64,000 bases of DNA from Thiothrix eikelboomii. Lineage in GTDB: Bacteria > Pseudomonadota > Gammaproteobacteria > Thiotrichales > Thiotrichaceae. Of this stretch, positions 8,617 to 17,805 are shown one piece after another. Every line of letters begins with the position of its first letter. Position 1 is the first letter of the stretch. The position numbers and the translations under genes were made by a program. Below the pieces are notes generated by a model. That model saw nothing but the letters and a program-made list of their open reading frames with translations. It was not told the origin of the DNA and did not search any database. The stretch is from contig NZ_FUYB01000004.1 in assembly GCF_900167255.1 (NCBI RefSeq), positions 186,001-250,000 on the forward strand, read 5' to 3'.

Positions 8617-9885
8617 TTGACGTCTTTGGTTTTAGGGATGGGTCGCAAGCTAGCGCGTACACTACAACTTGGTATTCTTTTTATCGTAATCTTGTTTGGA
8701 TATACAGTATTTTCTGATCAAGAATTTATGCTTTGGCAAAATAATTTTCGGCAATTTGCGCAGCAGCGAGGAATTAGTGAGGCTACTTTAAATTTAGCTT
8801 TTCGCGGCCTATTAACCGATAAAAAAGTGCTCAGACTCGATGCTTATCAGCCCGAGTTCAGTCGCCCGATTTGGGAGTATATGGACAGTGCTGTCTCCCC
8901 AGAGCGGATTGAGCAGGGGCGCTATATACTTAAGGAATATGCGCCACTCTTAAAAAAAATCAGTGATACTTATCGGGTGGATGCCGAATATATTGTGGCA
9001 ATTTGGGGGATGGAAAGTAGCTATGGCCAGCAATTAGGTAATTATTCGGCGATTCGTTCTTTGGCGACTTTGGCCTATCAAGGGCGTGAAGAGCGCCGCC
9101 ATTTCTGGCGTAATCAACTCTTGGCCGCTTTAAGGATTCTGCAAACTGGGGATATGCCGATTAATAGTTTGCGTGGCTCATGGGCGGGTGCGTTGGGACA
9201 TACTCAATTTATTCCTACCACATTTGAGGAGTTTGCCGTCGATTTTGATGGGGATGGCAAACGCGATCTGCGTGCGAGCATTCCTGATGCTTTGGCTTCG
9301 ACAGCTAATTATTTATCCCAATCGGGTTGGCAGCGTGGGCAACCTTGGGGAACGGAAGTGGTATTGCCGGTCACCTTTGATTGGTCAGAAACTGAGCCTG
9401 CTAATTGGCAAGCCTTGAGCTATTGGATGGCGCAAGGGGTTTATCGAGTGGATGGTACACCTTTAGATGCCTCACCCATGACCCGTTCGGCGGTCATTGT
9501 GCCAGCGGGCTATCAAGGCCCTGCCTTTTTAAGTTATCCTAATTTTAATGCCTTATTGAAATATAATAATGCGATTAGTTATGCGCTAGCGACGGGTTAT
9601 TTAGCGGAGCGTCTCAAAGGTGGTTTAGCCGTACAAGCCGCATGGCCGCGTGATGAGCTAGCTTTAAGCCGCTTGGAAAAAGCAGAATTGCAAGAGCGCT
9701 TAAGTGCCGTAGGCTATAGCACGGATGGGATTGATGGCAATATCGGGCCAAATACCCGCGCCGCCTTACGTCGTTGGCAGGCTGATACGGGTTTTCCTGC
9801 TGATGGTTATGCAACTATTGAGCATCTGCAGCTGCTACGTGAGCAAACTGCTCTACCAAAGTCGATAGAAGCAGGCAGTTTCTAA
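8617..9885 (+). CDS. Lytic murein transglycosylase, MltB family, with peptidoglycan-binding domain
   Basis: Up to 422 residues. An N-terminal signal or anchor (about residues 14-32) is followed by the MltB-type SLT_2 domain: AIWGMESSYG with catalytic Glu133, GSWAGALGHTQFIP, and DFDGDGKRDL, the calcium-binding-like loop of MltB. A C-terminal PG_binding_1 domain (about 355-415, LQERLSAVGYSTDGIDGNIG then TRAALRRWQ) anchors it to murein. It cleaves glycan strands to 1,6-anhydromuropeptides in the periplasm. The start is uncertain: TTG 8617 or ATG 8638, neither with a strong ribosome site. The C-terminal binding domain puts it in the MltB/SltB-like subgroup rather than E. coli MltB itself. Confidence 0.85.
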   Translation: MTSLVLGMGRKLARTLQLGILFIVILFGYTVFSDQEFMLWQNNFRQFAQQRGISEATLNLAFRGLLTDKKVLRLDAYQPEFSRPIWEYMDSAVSPERIEQGRYILKEYAPLLKKISDTYRVDAEYIVAIWGMESSYGQQLGNYSAIRSLATLAYQGREERRHFWRNQLLAALRILQTGDMPINSLRGSWAGALGHTQFIPTTFEEFAVDFDGDGKRDLRASIPDALASTANYLSQSGWQRGQPWGTEVVLPVTFDWSETEPANWQALSYWMAQGVYRVDGTPLDASPMTRSAVIVPAGYQGPAFLSYPNFNALLKYNNAISYALATGYLAERLKGGLAVQAAWPRDELALSRLEKAELQERLSAVGYSTDGIDGNIGPNTRAALRRWQADTGFPADGYATIEHLQLLREQTALPKSIEAGSF

Positions 9886-9905
9886 ACCACCTGCTTGCAC
9901 TCAAA

Positions 9906-9928
9906 GCTTTAATTTAACTAGTTAAAGC
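9906..9928. terminator. Palindrome between convergent genes
   Basis: GCTTTAA (9906-9912) pairs with TTAAAGC (9922-9928), and an alternative perfect palindrome TTTAACTAGTTAAA lies at 9913-9926. It sits in the 59-base gap between the ends of the transglycosylase and the aminotransferase genes, where a bidirectional terminator is expected. Confidence 0.45.
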
Positions 9929-9944
9929 CACAGAGCTTCCGTGC

Positions 9945-11126
9945 TTAAGCTTGGTAAAATGCCTGCGCAGCACCCACCGCCACCCCGGATTCAATCGGGG
10001 CTTGCAAGGAGCTGAGTACTGCATCTAAAGCGCCTAAGCAAATTAGAACGTTTTTGGTATTACAGGCATGCCCCATTAAACCAATCCGCCAGACTTTACC
10101 CGCTAAAGCGCCTAAACCAGCGCCAATTTCGATACTGTATTCATTCAATAAGCGAGCACGTACTGCGGCTTCATCAACCCCTTCAGGGACGGTGATTAGA
10201 TTCAATTGTGGTAAGCGCGCCGCTTCCTCCACCACAAACCGAATGCCCATCGCTTCTAAGCCTGCTTTTAAGGCTTGATGATGGTGTTGATGGCGTGCCC
10301 AAGCATTTTCTAAACCCTCTGCTTGCACCATGACTAAAGCCTCATGCAGAGCATACAGGGTATTCACCGGCGCGGTATGATGATAAGCCCGCTTAGTACC
10401 ACCGCCCCAATACCCCATAATCAGGCTCATATCTAAAAACCAGCTTTGAATTTTGGTTTTGCGAGTTTTGATCACGTCGACGGCGCGGCTACCGAAACTG
10501 ACTGGGGACAAGCCGGGTACACAAGACATGCATTTTTGAGTACCCGAATAAATCGCATCAATACCCCAAGCATCGACCCTTAGCTCTGAACCCGTTAAGG
10601 AGGTGACTGCATCGACAATGACTAAGCATCCGTATTGATGGGCTAGCTCGGTTAATAGCTTGGCATCTGAGCGCACGCCAGTTGAGGTTTCTGCATGCAC
10701 AAATGCCAAAATTTTAGTATCTGGATGGGCTTTTAAGGCAGCTTCGACTTTTTCAGGATCGACAGGTTTACCCCAGTCATCCATCACCATAATAGCAGTG
10801 CCACCAAAGCGTTCGACGTTTTCCTTCATGCGTCCACCAAAGACACCATTTTGGCAAACGATGACTTTATCACCGGGTTCGACTAGGTTGGCAAAACATG
10901 CCTCCATCCCTGCTGAGCCGGGTGCAGAAATGGGCATGGTCAGTTCATTCTGGGTTTGAAAAGCGTACTGCAAGAGGCCTTTGACTTCATCCATCATCTC
11001 GACGAATAAAGGGTCAAGATGGCCCAGAGTAGGGCGCGCCATTGCTTGTAAAACACGGGGGCTAACATCCGAAGGGCCAGGTCCCATTAAAATCCGTTGG
11101 GGGGGGTAAAAGGGCGACGTTGCCAT
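9945..11126 (-). CDS. Serine-glyoxylate aminotransferase-like class V aminotransferase
   Basis: Protein of 393 residues from ATG 11126, with GAGAGGA upstream; a TTG two codons earlier is less likely. PLP-enzyme features: MGPGPSDVSPRVLQAM at the N-terminus, SAPGSAGMEACFANL, the Asp in VIVDAVTSLTG, and the Schiff-base Lys in SGTQKCMSC. This pattern is that of alanine/serine-glyoxylate aminotransferases, which convert glyoxylate plus serine to glycine plus hydroxypyruvate. With the dehydrogenase at 7577-8539 it would complete a route from glyoxylate to glycerate, useful beside RuBisCO. Substrate preference between serine and alanine cannot be read here. Confidence 0.82.
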   Translation of the reverse strand: MATSPFYPPQRILMGPGPSDVSPRVLQAMARPTLGHLDPLFVEMMDEVKGLLQYAFQTQNELTMPISAPGSAGMEACFANLVEPGDKVIVCQNGVFGGRMKENVERFGGTAIMVMDDWGKPVDPEKVEAALKAHPDTKILAFVHAETSTGVRSDAKLLTELAHQYGCLVIVDAVTSLTGSELRVDAWGIDAIYSGTQKCMSCVPGLSPVSFGSRAVDVIKTRKTKIQSWFLDMSLIMGYWGGGTKRAYHHTAPVNTLYALHEALVMVQAEGLENAWARHQHHHQALKAGLEAMGIRFVVEEAARLPQLNLITVPEGVDEAAVRARLLNEYSIEIGAGLGALAGKVWRIGLMGHACNTKNVLICLGALDAVLSSLQAPIESGVAVGAAQAFYQA

Positions 11127-11280
11127 GCACAATCCTCTCTCAAGTCTTAAAAAATAGCAGCTTATTATGCCATAGCTTGTACGAAAGCTGAGGATTGTTT
11201 TTCCTAACGAGCATTGTTGCAGTGCATAAGTTTAAGCATAATCCTTCCTTTGTGTCCGTTTGCCACCTGAGGTCTTGTCT

Positions 11281-12294
11281 GTGTACAGTTTGTTACGTGA
11301 ATTACTCTTTTTGCTCCCTCCTGAATTTTCACATCATACCGCTTTGAAGGCCTTAAAATTAGCCTATCACGCAGGTCTTAATGGTCAGGCTGCTCCCTTG
11401 TTAGCGACTCCTGTGGAGGTCATGGGTATTAAATTTCCTAATCGGGTTGGCTTGGCAGCGGGCTTAGATAAAAACGGCGAATACATTGACGCTTTAGCGA
11501 GTTGTGGTTTTGGCTTTATTGAAATTGGCACCGTGACACCCCGCCCACAGCCCGGTAATCCCCATCCACGTTTATTCCGTCTGAAGTCCGCGAAAGCGAT
11601 TATTAATCGTATGGGATTTAATAATCATGGTTTGGAGTATCTGCTAGGGCAAGTGAATAAGGCTCAGTATCAAGGGATTTTGGGCATCAATATTGGTAAG
11701 AATTTTGATACGGCGGTTGAGCGTGCCGTGGATGATTATCTGATCGGTTTACGTAAAGTCTATCCGCATGCTGATTATGTCACTCTTAATATTTCCTCGC
11801 CGAATACACCCGGTTTGCGGAGCTTGCAATACGGTGATGAATTAAAGCGCTTATTGACCGCCCTAAAGCAAGAGCAGGCTATTCTGGCTGATCAACAAGG
11901 TCGCTATGTACCCTTGGCGGTGAAAGTAGCGCCGGATTTAAACGCGGCCGATATCGCGGGGATGGCAGAGGTTTTATTAGACTGTGAGCTGGATGCACTG
12001 ATTGCAACGAATACGACGCTAGATAAAACTGCAGTCGCCTCGCTAGCGCAAGGAGCAGAACAGGGGGGCTTAAGTGGTCAACCACTGACTGCGCGTTCGA
12101 CCGAAGTCATTCATTTATTTTATGAGCGTTTGGGTACACAAATTCCCATTATTGGTGTGGGTGGGATTATGTCAGCTCAAGATGCACTGGCTAAATTGCA
12201 AGCGGGGGCGGCTTTAGTACAAATCTATACGGGCTTTATTTATGCAGGTCCGTCCTTAATTAAAGCCTGTGTACACGCGAGTGAATCAGCCTAG
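11281..12294 (+). CDS. pyrD: Dihydroorotate dehydrogenase (quinone), class 2
   Basis: Protein of 337 residues from GTG 11281, which gives the family-typical start (V/M)YSLLRELLF and has GAGG nine bases upstream. The open frame extends to TTG 11260 but that adds non-family residues. FMN and substrate motifs: [33 protein letters not shown] with the class 2 catalytic Ser, IATNTT and GVGGI. It oxidises dihydroorotate to orotate in pyrimidine synthesis, passing electrons to the quinone pool at the inner membrane. The hydrophobic N-terminal helix is the membrane-binding part. Confidence 0.93.
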   Translation: MYSLLRELLFLLPPEFSHHTALKALKLAYHAGLNGQAAPLLATPVEVMGIKFPNRVGLAAGLDKNGEYIDALASCGFGFIEIGTVTPRPQPGNPHPRLFRLKSAKAIINRMGFNNHGLEYLLGQVNKAQYQGILGINIGKNFDTAVERAVDDYLIGLRKVYPHADYVTLNISSPNTPGLRSLQYGDELKRLLTALKQEQAILADQQGRYVPLAVKVAPDLNAADIAGMAEVLLDCELDALIATNTTLDKTAVASLAQGAEQGGLSGQPLTARSTEVIHLFYERLGTQIPIIGVGGIMSAQDALAKLQAGAALVQIYTGFIYAGPSLIKACVHASESA

Positions 12295-12312
12295 TTGAGT
12301 CAACTAGGCTGA
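12286..12312. terminator. Bidirectional terminator hairpin after pyrD
   Basis: TCAGCCTAGTTGA (12286-12298) pairs perfectly with TCAACTAGGCTGA (12300-12312), overlapping the pyrD stop codon. The convergent gene ends at 12329, so it can serve both directions. Confidence 0.7.
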
Positions 12313-12328
12313 GGTGTCGATAAGCTAA

Positions 12329-13168
12329 TTAATTAGTCTTAGCCGGTGCTTGAGCAGCAGGGTCAGCGACTGGTGCAGGTGCTTGAGTCGGTGCGACAGG
12401 CGCTGTCGGTGCAACTGGAGCGACGGGTGCAGCGGCAGCAGCAGCTTTGCTTTGTGCTTCCATCATTTTGCGTTGCTCTTCCATTTGTTGCTTATAGAAG
12501 GCTTCTGCTTGAGCACGTTGAGTGGCCATTTGTTGTTGCATTTGAGCAAAATTAGGGTTTTGCATCATCGGCTGCTGCATACCGTATTGAGGTGCATATT
12601 GAGGCGCGACCATTTGCGGCATCATTGGCATCATCGGCTGTTGCATACCGTATTGAGGCGCATACTGTGGTGCGGCCATCTGTGGCATCATTGGCATAGC
12701 AGGTTGTTGATACTGTTGGTATTGTTGATAAGGATAGTAACCACCCCAATTAGGCATGCCATTCCAAGGTGCATAGCCGCCACCACTAGTCATGCTATTG
12801 GTATAGCCATTCCAGTTGTTATAACCTAAACCAGAACCTGTGCCTTGACCGTTGAAATTACCATCGGTAGTACCATTGCCACGACCTACCATATCCGAGT
12901 TCATGTCGGTATTGCCTTTGCCTTTGAAGTTGATTGAAAAATCAACTTCACCGTCACCCGTGCCTTTACCGCTACCCCAACCGTCAACATTGCCTTTGCT
13001 TGTGCCATAACCGCTGCCTTGACCTGTGGTATAGCCTTGGCCTTGACCTACACCTTGAGCATTCCCAGCTCCCGTGCCATTATCAAAACCATTAAAGAAG
13101 TCAGTCGCTGATGCCGTAGTCGCCACTGCGAAGATGGCCATTGCCAATGTAATTTTTCTAAGTTCCAT
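12329..13168 (-). CDS. Secreted Gly/Asn/Met/Gln-rich repeat protein, candidate sulfur globule protein
   Basis: Protein of 279 residues with a clear signal peptide (cleavage near TTASA-TD, residue 22). Residues 24-145 are Gly/Asn/Thr-rich with GQGQGYTTGQGSGYG-like runs. Residues 158-201 are a 22-residue tandem duplication (MPMMPQMAAPQYAPQYGMQQ, then the same with one change). Residues 203-242 form a Gln/Met/Glu helix, and the tail is Ala/Pro-rich. Sulfur globule proteins of sulfur bacteria are exported, structural, and built from Gly/Tyr/Pro/Asn or Met-rich repeats, so this is a good candidate, but I see no decisive family signature. A generic structural or surface protein is the alternative. 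A long AT-rich region precedes it. Confidence 0.5.
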   Translation of the reverse strand: MELRKITLAMAIFAVATTASATDFFNGFDNGTGAGNAQGVGQGQGYTTGQGSGYGTSKGNVDGWGSGKGTGDGEVDFSINFKGKGNTDMNSDMVGRGNGTTDGNFNGQGTGSGLGYNNWNGYTNSMTSGGGYAPWNGMPNWGGYYPYQQYQQYQQPAMPMMPQMAAPQYAPQYGMQQPMMPMMPQMVAPQYAPQYGMQQPMMQNPNFAQMQQQMATQRAQAEAFYKQQMEEQRKMMEAQSKAAAAAAPVAPVAPTAPVAPTQAPAPVADPAAQAPAKTN

Positions 13169-13461
13169 GAACAGATACCTCTAGCTGGGATAAGCTGATA
13201 ATCAGCTTTTAAATTGGATAGGAAGAATATAAGAAAATATTAATATTCTAATTCTTTAAAAGCAAGCAAAATTTTACAAAAAGCGGATTAAAAAGTGAAT
13301 TGGTACGATATTTGCTTGAGACTATCCCTTTTGAGATAGTGCGACTACGATGAGTGTTTAATAAATCAATTTGAATTAATTATTGACAGGGTGGGAGCAA
13401 GTCATTAACCTACCAACATTAACTTTTTATTAATGATACGGTTATTGCAAAGCTTTCTAAG

Positions 13462-13490
13462 TTGACAAGCATGCAACTTTACGAGATTAT
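13462..13490 (+). promoter_or_regulatory. Sigma-70-type promoter for the porin/Entner-Doudoroff operon
   Basis: A perfect -35 TTGACA (13462-13467), a 17-base spacer and GATTAT (13485-13490, four of six consensus bases) point rightwards. Transcription would start near 13497 and leave a leader of about 130 bases before the porin ATG. This is a prediction from sequence only. Confidence 0.5.
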
Positions 13491-13511
13491 TTTTTTCAGC
13501 TGTTGAAAAAA
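13491..13511 (+). promoter_or_regulatory. Stem-loop at the start of the predicted leader
   Basis: TTTTTTCA (13491-13498) pairs with TGAAAAAA (13504-13511) around a GCTGT loop. It lies just after the predicted -10 box, so it could be the 5' end structure of the transcript or an operator half-site pair. Confidence 0.35.
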
Positions 13512-13563
13512 TTAAAGAGTTACTGTGGGATAAGTTTTAATGGGCTGCGAGTGTTTTGTGCTT

Positions 13564-13575
13564 CAAAGCGCTTTG
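13564..13575. promoter_or_regulatory. LacI-type operator candidate (CAAAGCGCTTTG)
   Basis: A perfect 12-base palindrome with a central CpG, the pattern of LacI/GalR-family and CcpA-like operators (AAAGCGCTTT core). It lies downstream of the predicted promoter and 52 bases before the porin start, a sensible roadblock position for a sugar-responsive repressor. No such regulator is in the window. Confidence 0.4.
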
Positions 13576-13626
13576 GTAGTGTGTTTTAATAACCGTGTTT
13601 TTGATTGAATAGCGAAGGTAAATGCA

Positions 13627-14592
13627 ATGAAAACCAAATTGAAATTGAGCGTTGCTTGCGGGATAGCTGCTTTATTAGTCGGCTTTAGTGTTCAAGCAGA
13701 AGAGAAAACTTTCAGCATTGGTGGGGATCTTGAATTAGATTTAACTGCCAAAGATGCAGCTGAAACCAGTTTTTATCATGGTGGTCGTGTCAAGTTGAAT
13801 GCTGTTGGCCATCTGAAAGGCGATGATTATTTTATTAAAGGCGTTGCCCAGCCCTTAGTGCCGCTGAAAGGCAGTGACTTAGGCTATGATGATGTCTATT
13901 TGCAAATGGGTCGTAGCAACTGGGATGTGCAGATTGGTCGTTTTGAAGGCATTGATCTCTTCCCAGTCGGTAAAGATACGGTAGCAGAGCATGCAGGCGG
14001 CATGGGCACTTATGGCACGAATGCTGCCCGTGGTCGTAAAGACAGCGTGATCCATACTGCTTTCCACCTTAAGCCTAATGATGCGATGAATTTCGAATTG
14101 GGTGTGATGGGGGCTAAAAATACGAGTGATTTTGACAAGTTTGCTGCAGTACGCCCTGCAATGACGTATAAGGCGGGTGCTTTTGCAGTACGTGCTGGCT
14201 TTGAAAGTGTAAAAAGCACTCCAGCTGGTGGTACAGAGTCTTCACATACGGGTTTTGGTGTTGGTGCTGGTTTTGATGTGATCGGTGGGACTGTCAATGC
14301 TAGCCTCAGCAAGAAAAATGCAGATGATGATGGTGTAGACACTACTTCTGTTGCTTTAAACTTTACCCAAGGTCCTTGGGGTGTGGGTTATATCACGTCT
14401 AAAGATGACATGATTGGCGCTGATCCTAAATTAAATACTTTCTTTGGTGCTTACACTGTGCCGTTATTTGGCAGCAAAGATGCATCAGTTACTTTCGCAG
14501 CTAGTACTTCCAAAGCGACTGATGTGGGTGGTGTTGAGGGTACGGATGATAAAGTTAACGCTGCGCGTGTTCGCTTTAACTACACCTTCTAA
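13627..14592 (+). CDS. Outer-membrane porin, first gene of the sugar operon
   Basis: Protein of 321 residues with a signal peptide cleaved after VQA-EE (residue 24). The rest is a run of alternating beta strands and ends in Phe (VRFNYTF), the outer-membrane insertion signature of beta-barrels. It resembles general or carbohydrate porins of gammaproteobacteria with a reduced length. Fructokinase begins 22 bases later, so it probably admits sugar for that operon. The exact porin family is not settled. Confidence 0.75.
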   Translation: MKTKLKLSVACGIAALLVGFSVQAEEKTFSIGGDLELDLTAKDAAETSFYHGGRVKLNAVGHLKGDDYFIKGVAQPLVPLKGSDLGYDDVYLQMGRSNWDVQIGRFEGIDLFPVGKDTVAEHAGGMGTYGTNAARGRKDSVIHTAFHLKPNDAMNFELGVMGAKNTSDFDKFAAVRPAMTYKAGAFAVRAGFESVKSTPAGGTESSHTGFGVGAGFDVIGGTVNASLSKKNADDDGVDTTSVALNFTQGPWGVGYITSKDDMIGADPKLNTFFGAYTVPLFGSKDASVTFAASTSKATDVGGVEGTDDKVNAARVRFNYTF

Positions 14593-14614
14593 TTCAAGTT
14601 AGGTAAAGCCAATC

Positions 14615-15568
14615 ATGTTTTTGGTCTGTGGTGAAGCACTATTTGACGTTTTTACAGCAGAAGTTGTCGAGCAGGCGGCTTTTGAAGTACCACTCAGTGC
14701 TCGTGTCGGTGGTTCGCCACTGAATGTGGCTGTAGGGCTGGCACGACTAGGTTGCCCAGTAGGTATGTTGACAGGGCTTTCTACAGATTTTTTAGGTGAG
14801 CGGCTTTTAGCGAGTTTGCAATCAGAGGGTGTTAACACTGAGCTGATTGTACGCAAACAAGCACCGACTACTTTAGGTTTCGTTCAGCAGGATGCTGCGG
14901 GCGTACCTAGTTATGCTTTTTACGGTAACGGCGCGGCAGATCGTTTGTTAACTTTAGATGACATTCGTGTTGATCTAGAGGGAACAGCGGTTATTCACTT
15001 CGGTTCCTATTCCATCGTTGCACAGCCGACGGCCGATTCGTACTTTGCGCTTGCCCAGCAACACTCGGGCAAGCGCCTTCTTTCTCTTGACCCCAATGTG
15101 CGCTTAAATGTTGAGCCACGGATAGCAGTTTGGCGAGCAAGGATTGCTGAGTTGATGCCTTTAGTCGATGTGGTGAAGGTGAGTGATGAAGATTTGCATT
15201 TACTGTATCCCGACCAGCAACCTGAGGCTATTATTGAAGACTGGCTAAAGCAAGGTCCACAACTGATTGCACTGACTCGAGGGAGTAAGGGCGCATCGTT
15301 ATGGAGTCATCAAGCCAAAGTCGATATACCCGGTCGGTCGGTTAAAGTGATTGATACGGTAGGGGCGGGTGATACATTTCAAGCATCTTTATTGGATGCT
15401 GTCGTTGAGTTAACACATTCTACAGATTCTACAGCTGTTTGGTCTGAGCAGCTTAATAGCGATACCTTATTTAAGATTGGCCACACTGCGGTTATCGCAG
15501 CAGCGATCACTTGTTCGCGGCGTGGAGCCAATTTGCCGACTCGTGCAGAAGTACAAGCTGCACTCTAA
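14615..15568 (+). CDS. Fructokinase-like PfkB-family sugar kinase
   Basis: Protein of 317 residues in the ribokinase/PfkB family. The N-terminal sugar-binding motif is ARVGGSPLNVAVGLARLG, and the C-terminal anion-hole and catalytic base motif is DTVGAGDTFQASLL with Asp in GAGD. It phosphorylates a free sugar with ATP; fructose is favoured by sequence type (FLVCGEALFDVF start) and by its place upstream of zwf and pgi, since fructose-6-phosphate would enter through Pgi. 2-Keto-3-deoxygluconate is an alternative substrate in Entner-Doudoroff clusters. ATG 14615 follows AGGTAAA. Confidence 0.78.
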   Translation: MFLVCGEALFDVFTAEVVEQAAFEVPLSARVGGSPLNVAVGLARLGCPVGMLTGLSTDFLGERLLASLQSEGVNTELIVRKQAPTTLGFVQQDAAGVPSYAFYGNGAADRLLTLDDIRVDLEGTAVIHFGSYSIVAQPTADSYFALAQQHSGKRLLSLDPNVRLNVEPRIAVWRARIAELMPLVDVVKVSDEDLHLLYPDQQPEAIIEDWLKQGPQLIALTRGSKGASLWSHQAKVDIPGRSVKVIDTVGAGDTFQASLLDAVVELTHSTDSTAVWSEQLNSDTLFKIGHTAVIAAAITCSRRGANLPTRAEVQAAL

Positions 15569-15614
15569 TAACAAATAAAATTGTTAAAATAACCACGAAG
15601 GAAATCAAGTATTC

Positions 15615-17090
15615 ATGAGCAGCATGGTTATTCCTGTTGATCCTTTTGATCTTGTCATTTTTGGTGGCACTGGCGATTTGGCAATGCGTAAATTATTGCC
15701 TGCTCTGTTTCGGCGTGATGCTGATGGGCAAATTCCAGCCACTGCTCGCATCTTAGGTTTAGCACGCACGGATCAAGATACTGAGTCTTTCAAAGCAGAG
15801 GCGCGTGCAGCCTTACACAAACATGTCGCCGTCGATGAGCTAGATTCAATAGCACTAGAACGCTTTATTGAGCGTTTAAGTTATTTGCATATTGATGTCA
15901 CTGATGCGCGTGCTTGGGGTGAGTTAGTCAGTTATCTGAATGAGCGCCCAGAACATATCCGTGTCTATTATTTAGCAGTCGGGCCCGCACTGTTTGGCCC
16001 GATTGCTCAAGGTTTGGCTCAAGTGGGCTTGGCGACTACCAAAGCACGTTTAGTCGTCGAAAAGCCGTTAGGGCATGATTTAGCGAGTGCGATGACCCTC
16101 AATCGTGAGCTCAGTAGTGTCTTTAATGAAAAGTCCATTTATCGGATTGATCATTATTTAGGTAAAGAAACGGTACAGAACTTAATGGCGCTGCGGTTTG
16201 CAAATGCGCTATTTGAGCCTTTATGGAATGCTAATCGCATTGATCATGTGCAAATCACGGCCTCAGAGTCTTTAGGGGTCGGTACGCGTGGTAGCTACTA
16301 TGATACGGCAGGGGCTATTCGCGATATGGTGCAAAACCATTTAGTGCAATTGCTTTGTCTGTTGGCGATGGAGCCGCCGTATAAATTTGATGCTGATGCT
16401 TTGCGAGATGAAAAATTAAAGGTTTTGCGTTCCTTACGTCCTATTACTGGGCGCAATGTCTTAACCAATACGGTGCGTGGCCAATATTTAGCGCATGGAC
16501 CGGATGCCCCTTCCTATTTACAGGAAGTGGGCAATCCTGATAGCAAAACCGAGTCCTATGTCGCTATTAAGGCGGAGATTGATAACTGGCGTTGGTCGGG
16601 TGTACCTTTCTATTTGCGTACTGGCAAAAAGCTTAGAGCACAGATGACTGAAATTGCTGTGGTATTTAAAGAGCCTGCTCATTCAGTCTTTGGTGATTTA
16701 GAAACCCCCAGTATGCCGAATGTATTAAGCATTCGCTTGCAACCAGATGAGGGTTTGCAATTAGTGATTATGACCAAAGATCCAGGTCCTGGTGGTTTCC
16801 GGCTACGTGCTATTCCTTTAGATATGACTTTTGCTGAAGGGCGCGGGAGTAATTGGCGAATGCCGGATGCGTATGAGCGCTTACTGATGGATGTCGTGCG
16901 TGGGAATCAGACTTTATTCATGCGCGGCGATGAGGTCGAAGCGGCTTGGCGTTGGATTGATCCGATTATCGAGGCTTGGGAGGCTTCAGGGCTGAGACCC
17001 GAAGGCTATGATCCCGGTAGTCGAGGCCCGATTGCCGCCGTCGAAATGATGGCACGTGATGGTCGACGTTGGCGGGAAATTGAGGTATGA
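15615..17090 (+). CDS. zwf: Glucose-6-phosphate 1-dehydrogenase
   Basis: Protein of 491 residues, full family length. The coenzyme site GGTGDLAMRKLLPALF is at residues 17-32, the conserved EKPLGHD is present, and the active-site signature is RIDHYLGKE with the catalytic His. It oxidises glucose-6-phosphate to 6-phosphogluconolactone with NAD(P)+, the first step of both the oxidative pentose phosphate and Entner-Doudoroff routes. Its TGA overlaps the ATG of pgl (ATGA), which implies translational coupling. Confidence 0.96.
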   Translation: MSSMVIPVDPFDLVIFGGTGDLAMRKLLPALFRRDADGQIPATARILGLARTDQDTESFKAEARAALHKHVAVDELDSIALERFIERLSYLHIDVTDARAWGELVSYLNERPEHIRVYYLAVGPALFGPIAQGLAQVGLATTKARLVVEKPLGHDLASAMTLNRELSSVFNEKSIYRIDHYLGKETVQNLMALRFANALFEPLWNANRIDHVQITASESLGVGTRGSYYDTAGAIRDMVQNHLVQLLCLLAMEPPYKFDADALRDEKLKVLRSLRPITGRNVLTNTVRGQYLAHGPDAPSYLQEVGNPDSKTESYVAIKAEIDNWRWSGVPFYLRTGKKLRAQMTEIAVVFKEPAHSVFGDLETPSMPNVLSIRLQPDEGLQLVIMTKDPGPGGFRLRAIPLDMTFAEGRGSNWRMPDAYERLLMDVVRGNQTLFMRGDEVEAAWRWIDPIIEAWEASGLRPEGYDPGSRGPIAAVEMMARDGRRWREIEV

Positions 17091-17785
17091 ACCTAGTTAG
17101 TTATGCTGATCGCGCTCTACAGGCTGAGCAATTAGCTCAGTTAGTGGCTAGTGAGTTGCAGCAGGCTGTTGCCTCCCAAGATAAAGCCAGTGCAGCGTTT
17201 GCAGGTGGAACCACGCCGGTCTTATTTTTTAAAGCACTGTCTAAGCAAGCGGTCGACTGGTCAAAACTGAGGATTACTTTAACCGATGAGCGCCAAGTCG
17301 AACCTAATCACGAGCGCTCTAATGCTTTGTTATTAACAAACAATCTATTAGCTAACCTACAACCACCTGCTCATTTTCAAGCTTTATATCAACTAGGGCA
17401 GACGGCCACTGAGCTAGCCAGCTTAAGTTTGAATTTGCAACAACAGTTTTTTCCTTTGGATGTTGTCGTTTTGGGGATGGGGAATGATGGCCATTTTGCT
17501 TCCTTGTTCCCACACGCTCCTAATTTAGCTGCAGGTTTAGACCCTGATTATCCTGATATTTTATTAGAAATACGGGTGGCTGATTTGCCAGAGGCACGTA
17601 TTTCCATGAGTTTAGCGGCTTTATTGCAAGCTAAGCATTTACACTTATTAATTACCGGTGCTGATAAAAAACAACTATTAGAACAAGCTCAGACCCGTAT
17701 TGCTGCTCGCTTGCCTGTTCAATGGCCGATTGAAGCGCTATTACAGCAAGCAGGCGACAGTTTGACGGTTCACTATGCACCTTAA
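17087..17785 (+). CDS. pgl: 6-Phosphogluconolactonase
   Basis: Protein of 232 residues of the DevB/NagB-like lactonase family: [31 protein letters not shown] and [13 protein letters not shown] are the standard motifs. It hydrolyses 6-phosphogluconolactone to 6-phosphogluconate, supplying Edd. It overlaps zwf by four bases and precedes edd by 20 bases. Confidence 0.93.
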   Translation: MNLVSYADRALQAEQLAQLVASELQQAVASQDKASAAFAGGTTPVLFFKALSKQAVDWSKLRITLTDERQVEPNHERSNALLLTNNLLANLQPPAHFQALYQLGQTATELASLSLNLQQQFFPLDVVVLGMGNDGHFASLFPHAPNLAAGLDPDYPDILLEIRVADLPEARISMSLAALLQAKHLHLLITGADKKQLLEQAQTRIAARLPVQWPIEALLQQAGDSLTVHYAP

Positions 17786-17805
17786 AAGCACGGATCGAGA
17801 AGATT

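Larger units (their letters stand above)
13169..13626. other. Long divergent intergenic region upstream of the sugar operon
   Basis: This 458-base AT-rich stretch separates the repeat-protein gene (minus) from the porin gene (plus). It holds no convincing open frame. It contains the promoter, stem-loop and LacI-type palindrome listed separately at 13462-13490, 13491-13511 and 13564-13575. A second TTGACA at 13383-13388 has no good -10 box. The minus-strand promoter for the repeat protein must lie near 13200-13330, but I could not fix it. Confidence 0.6.
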
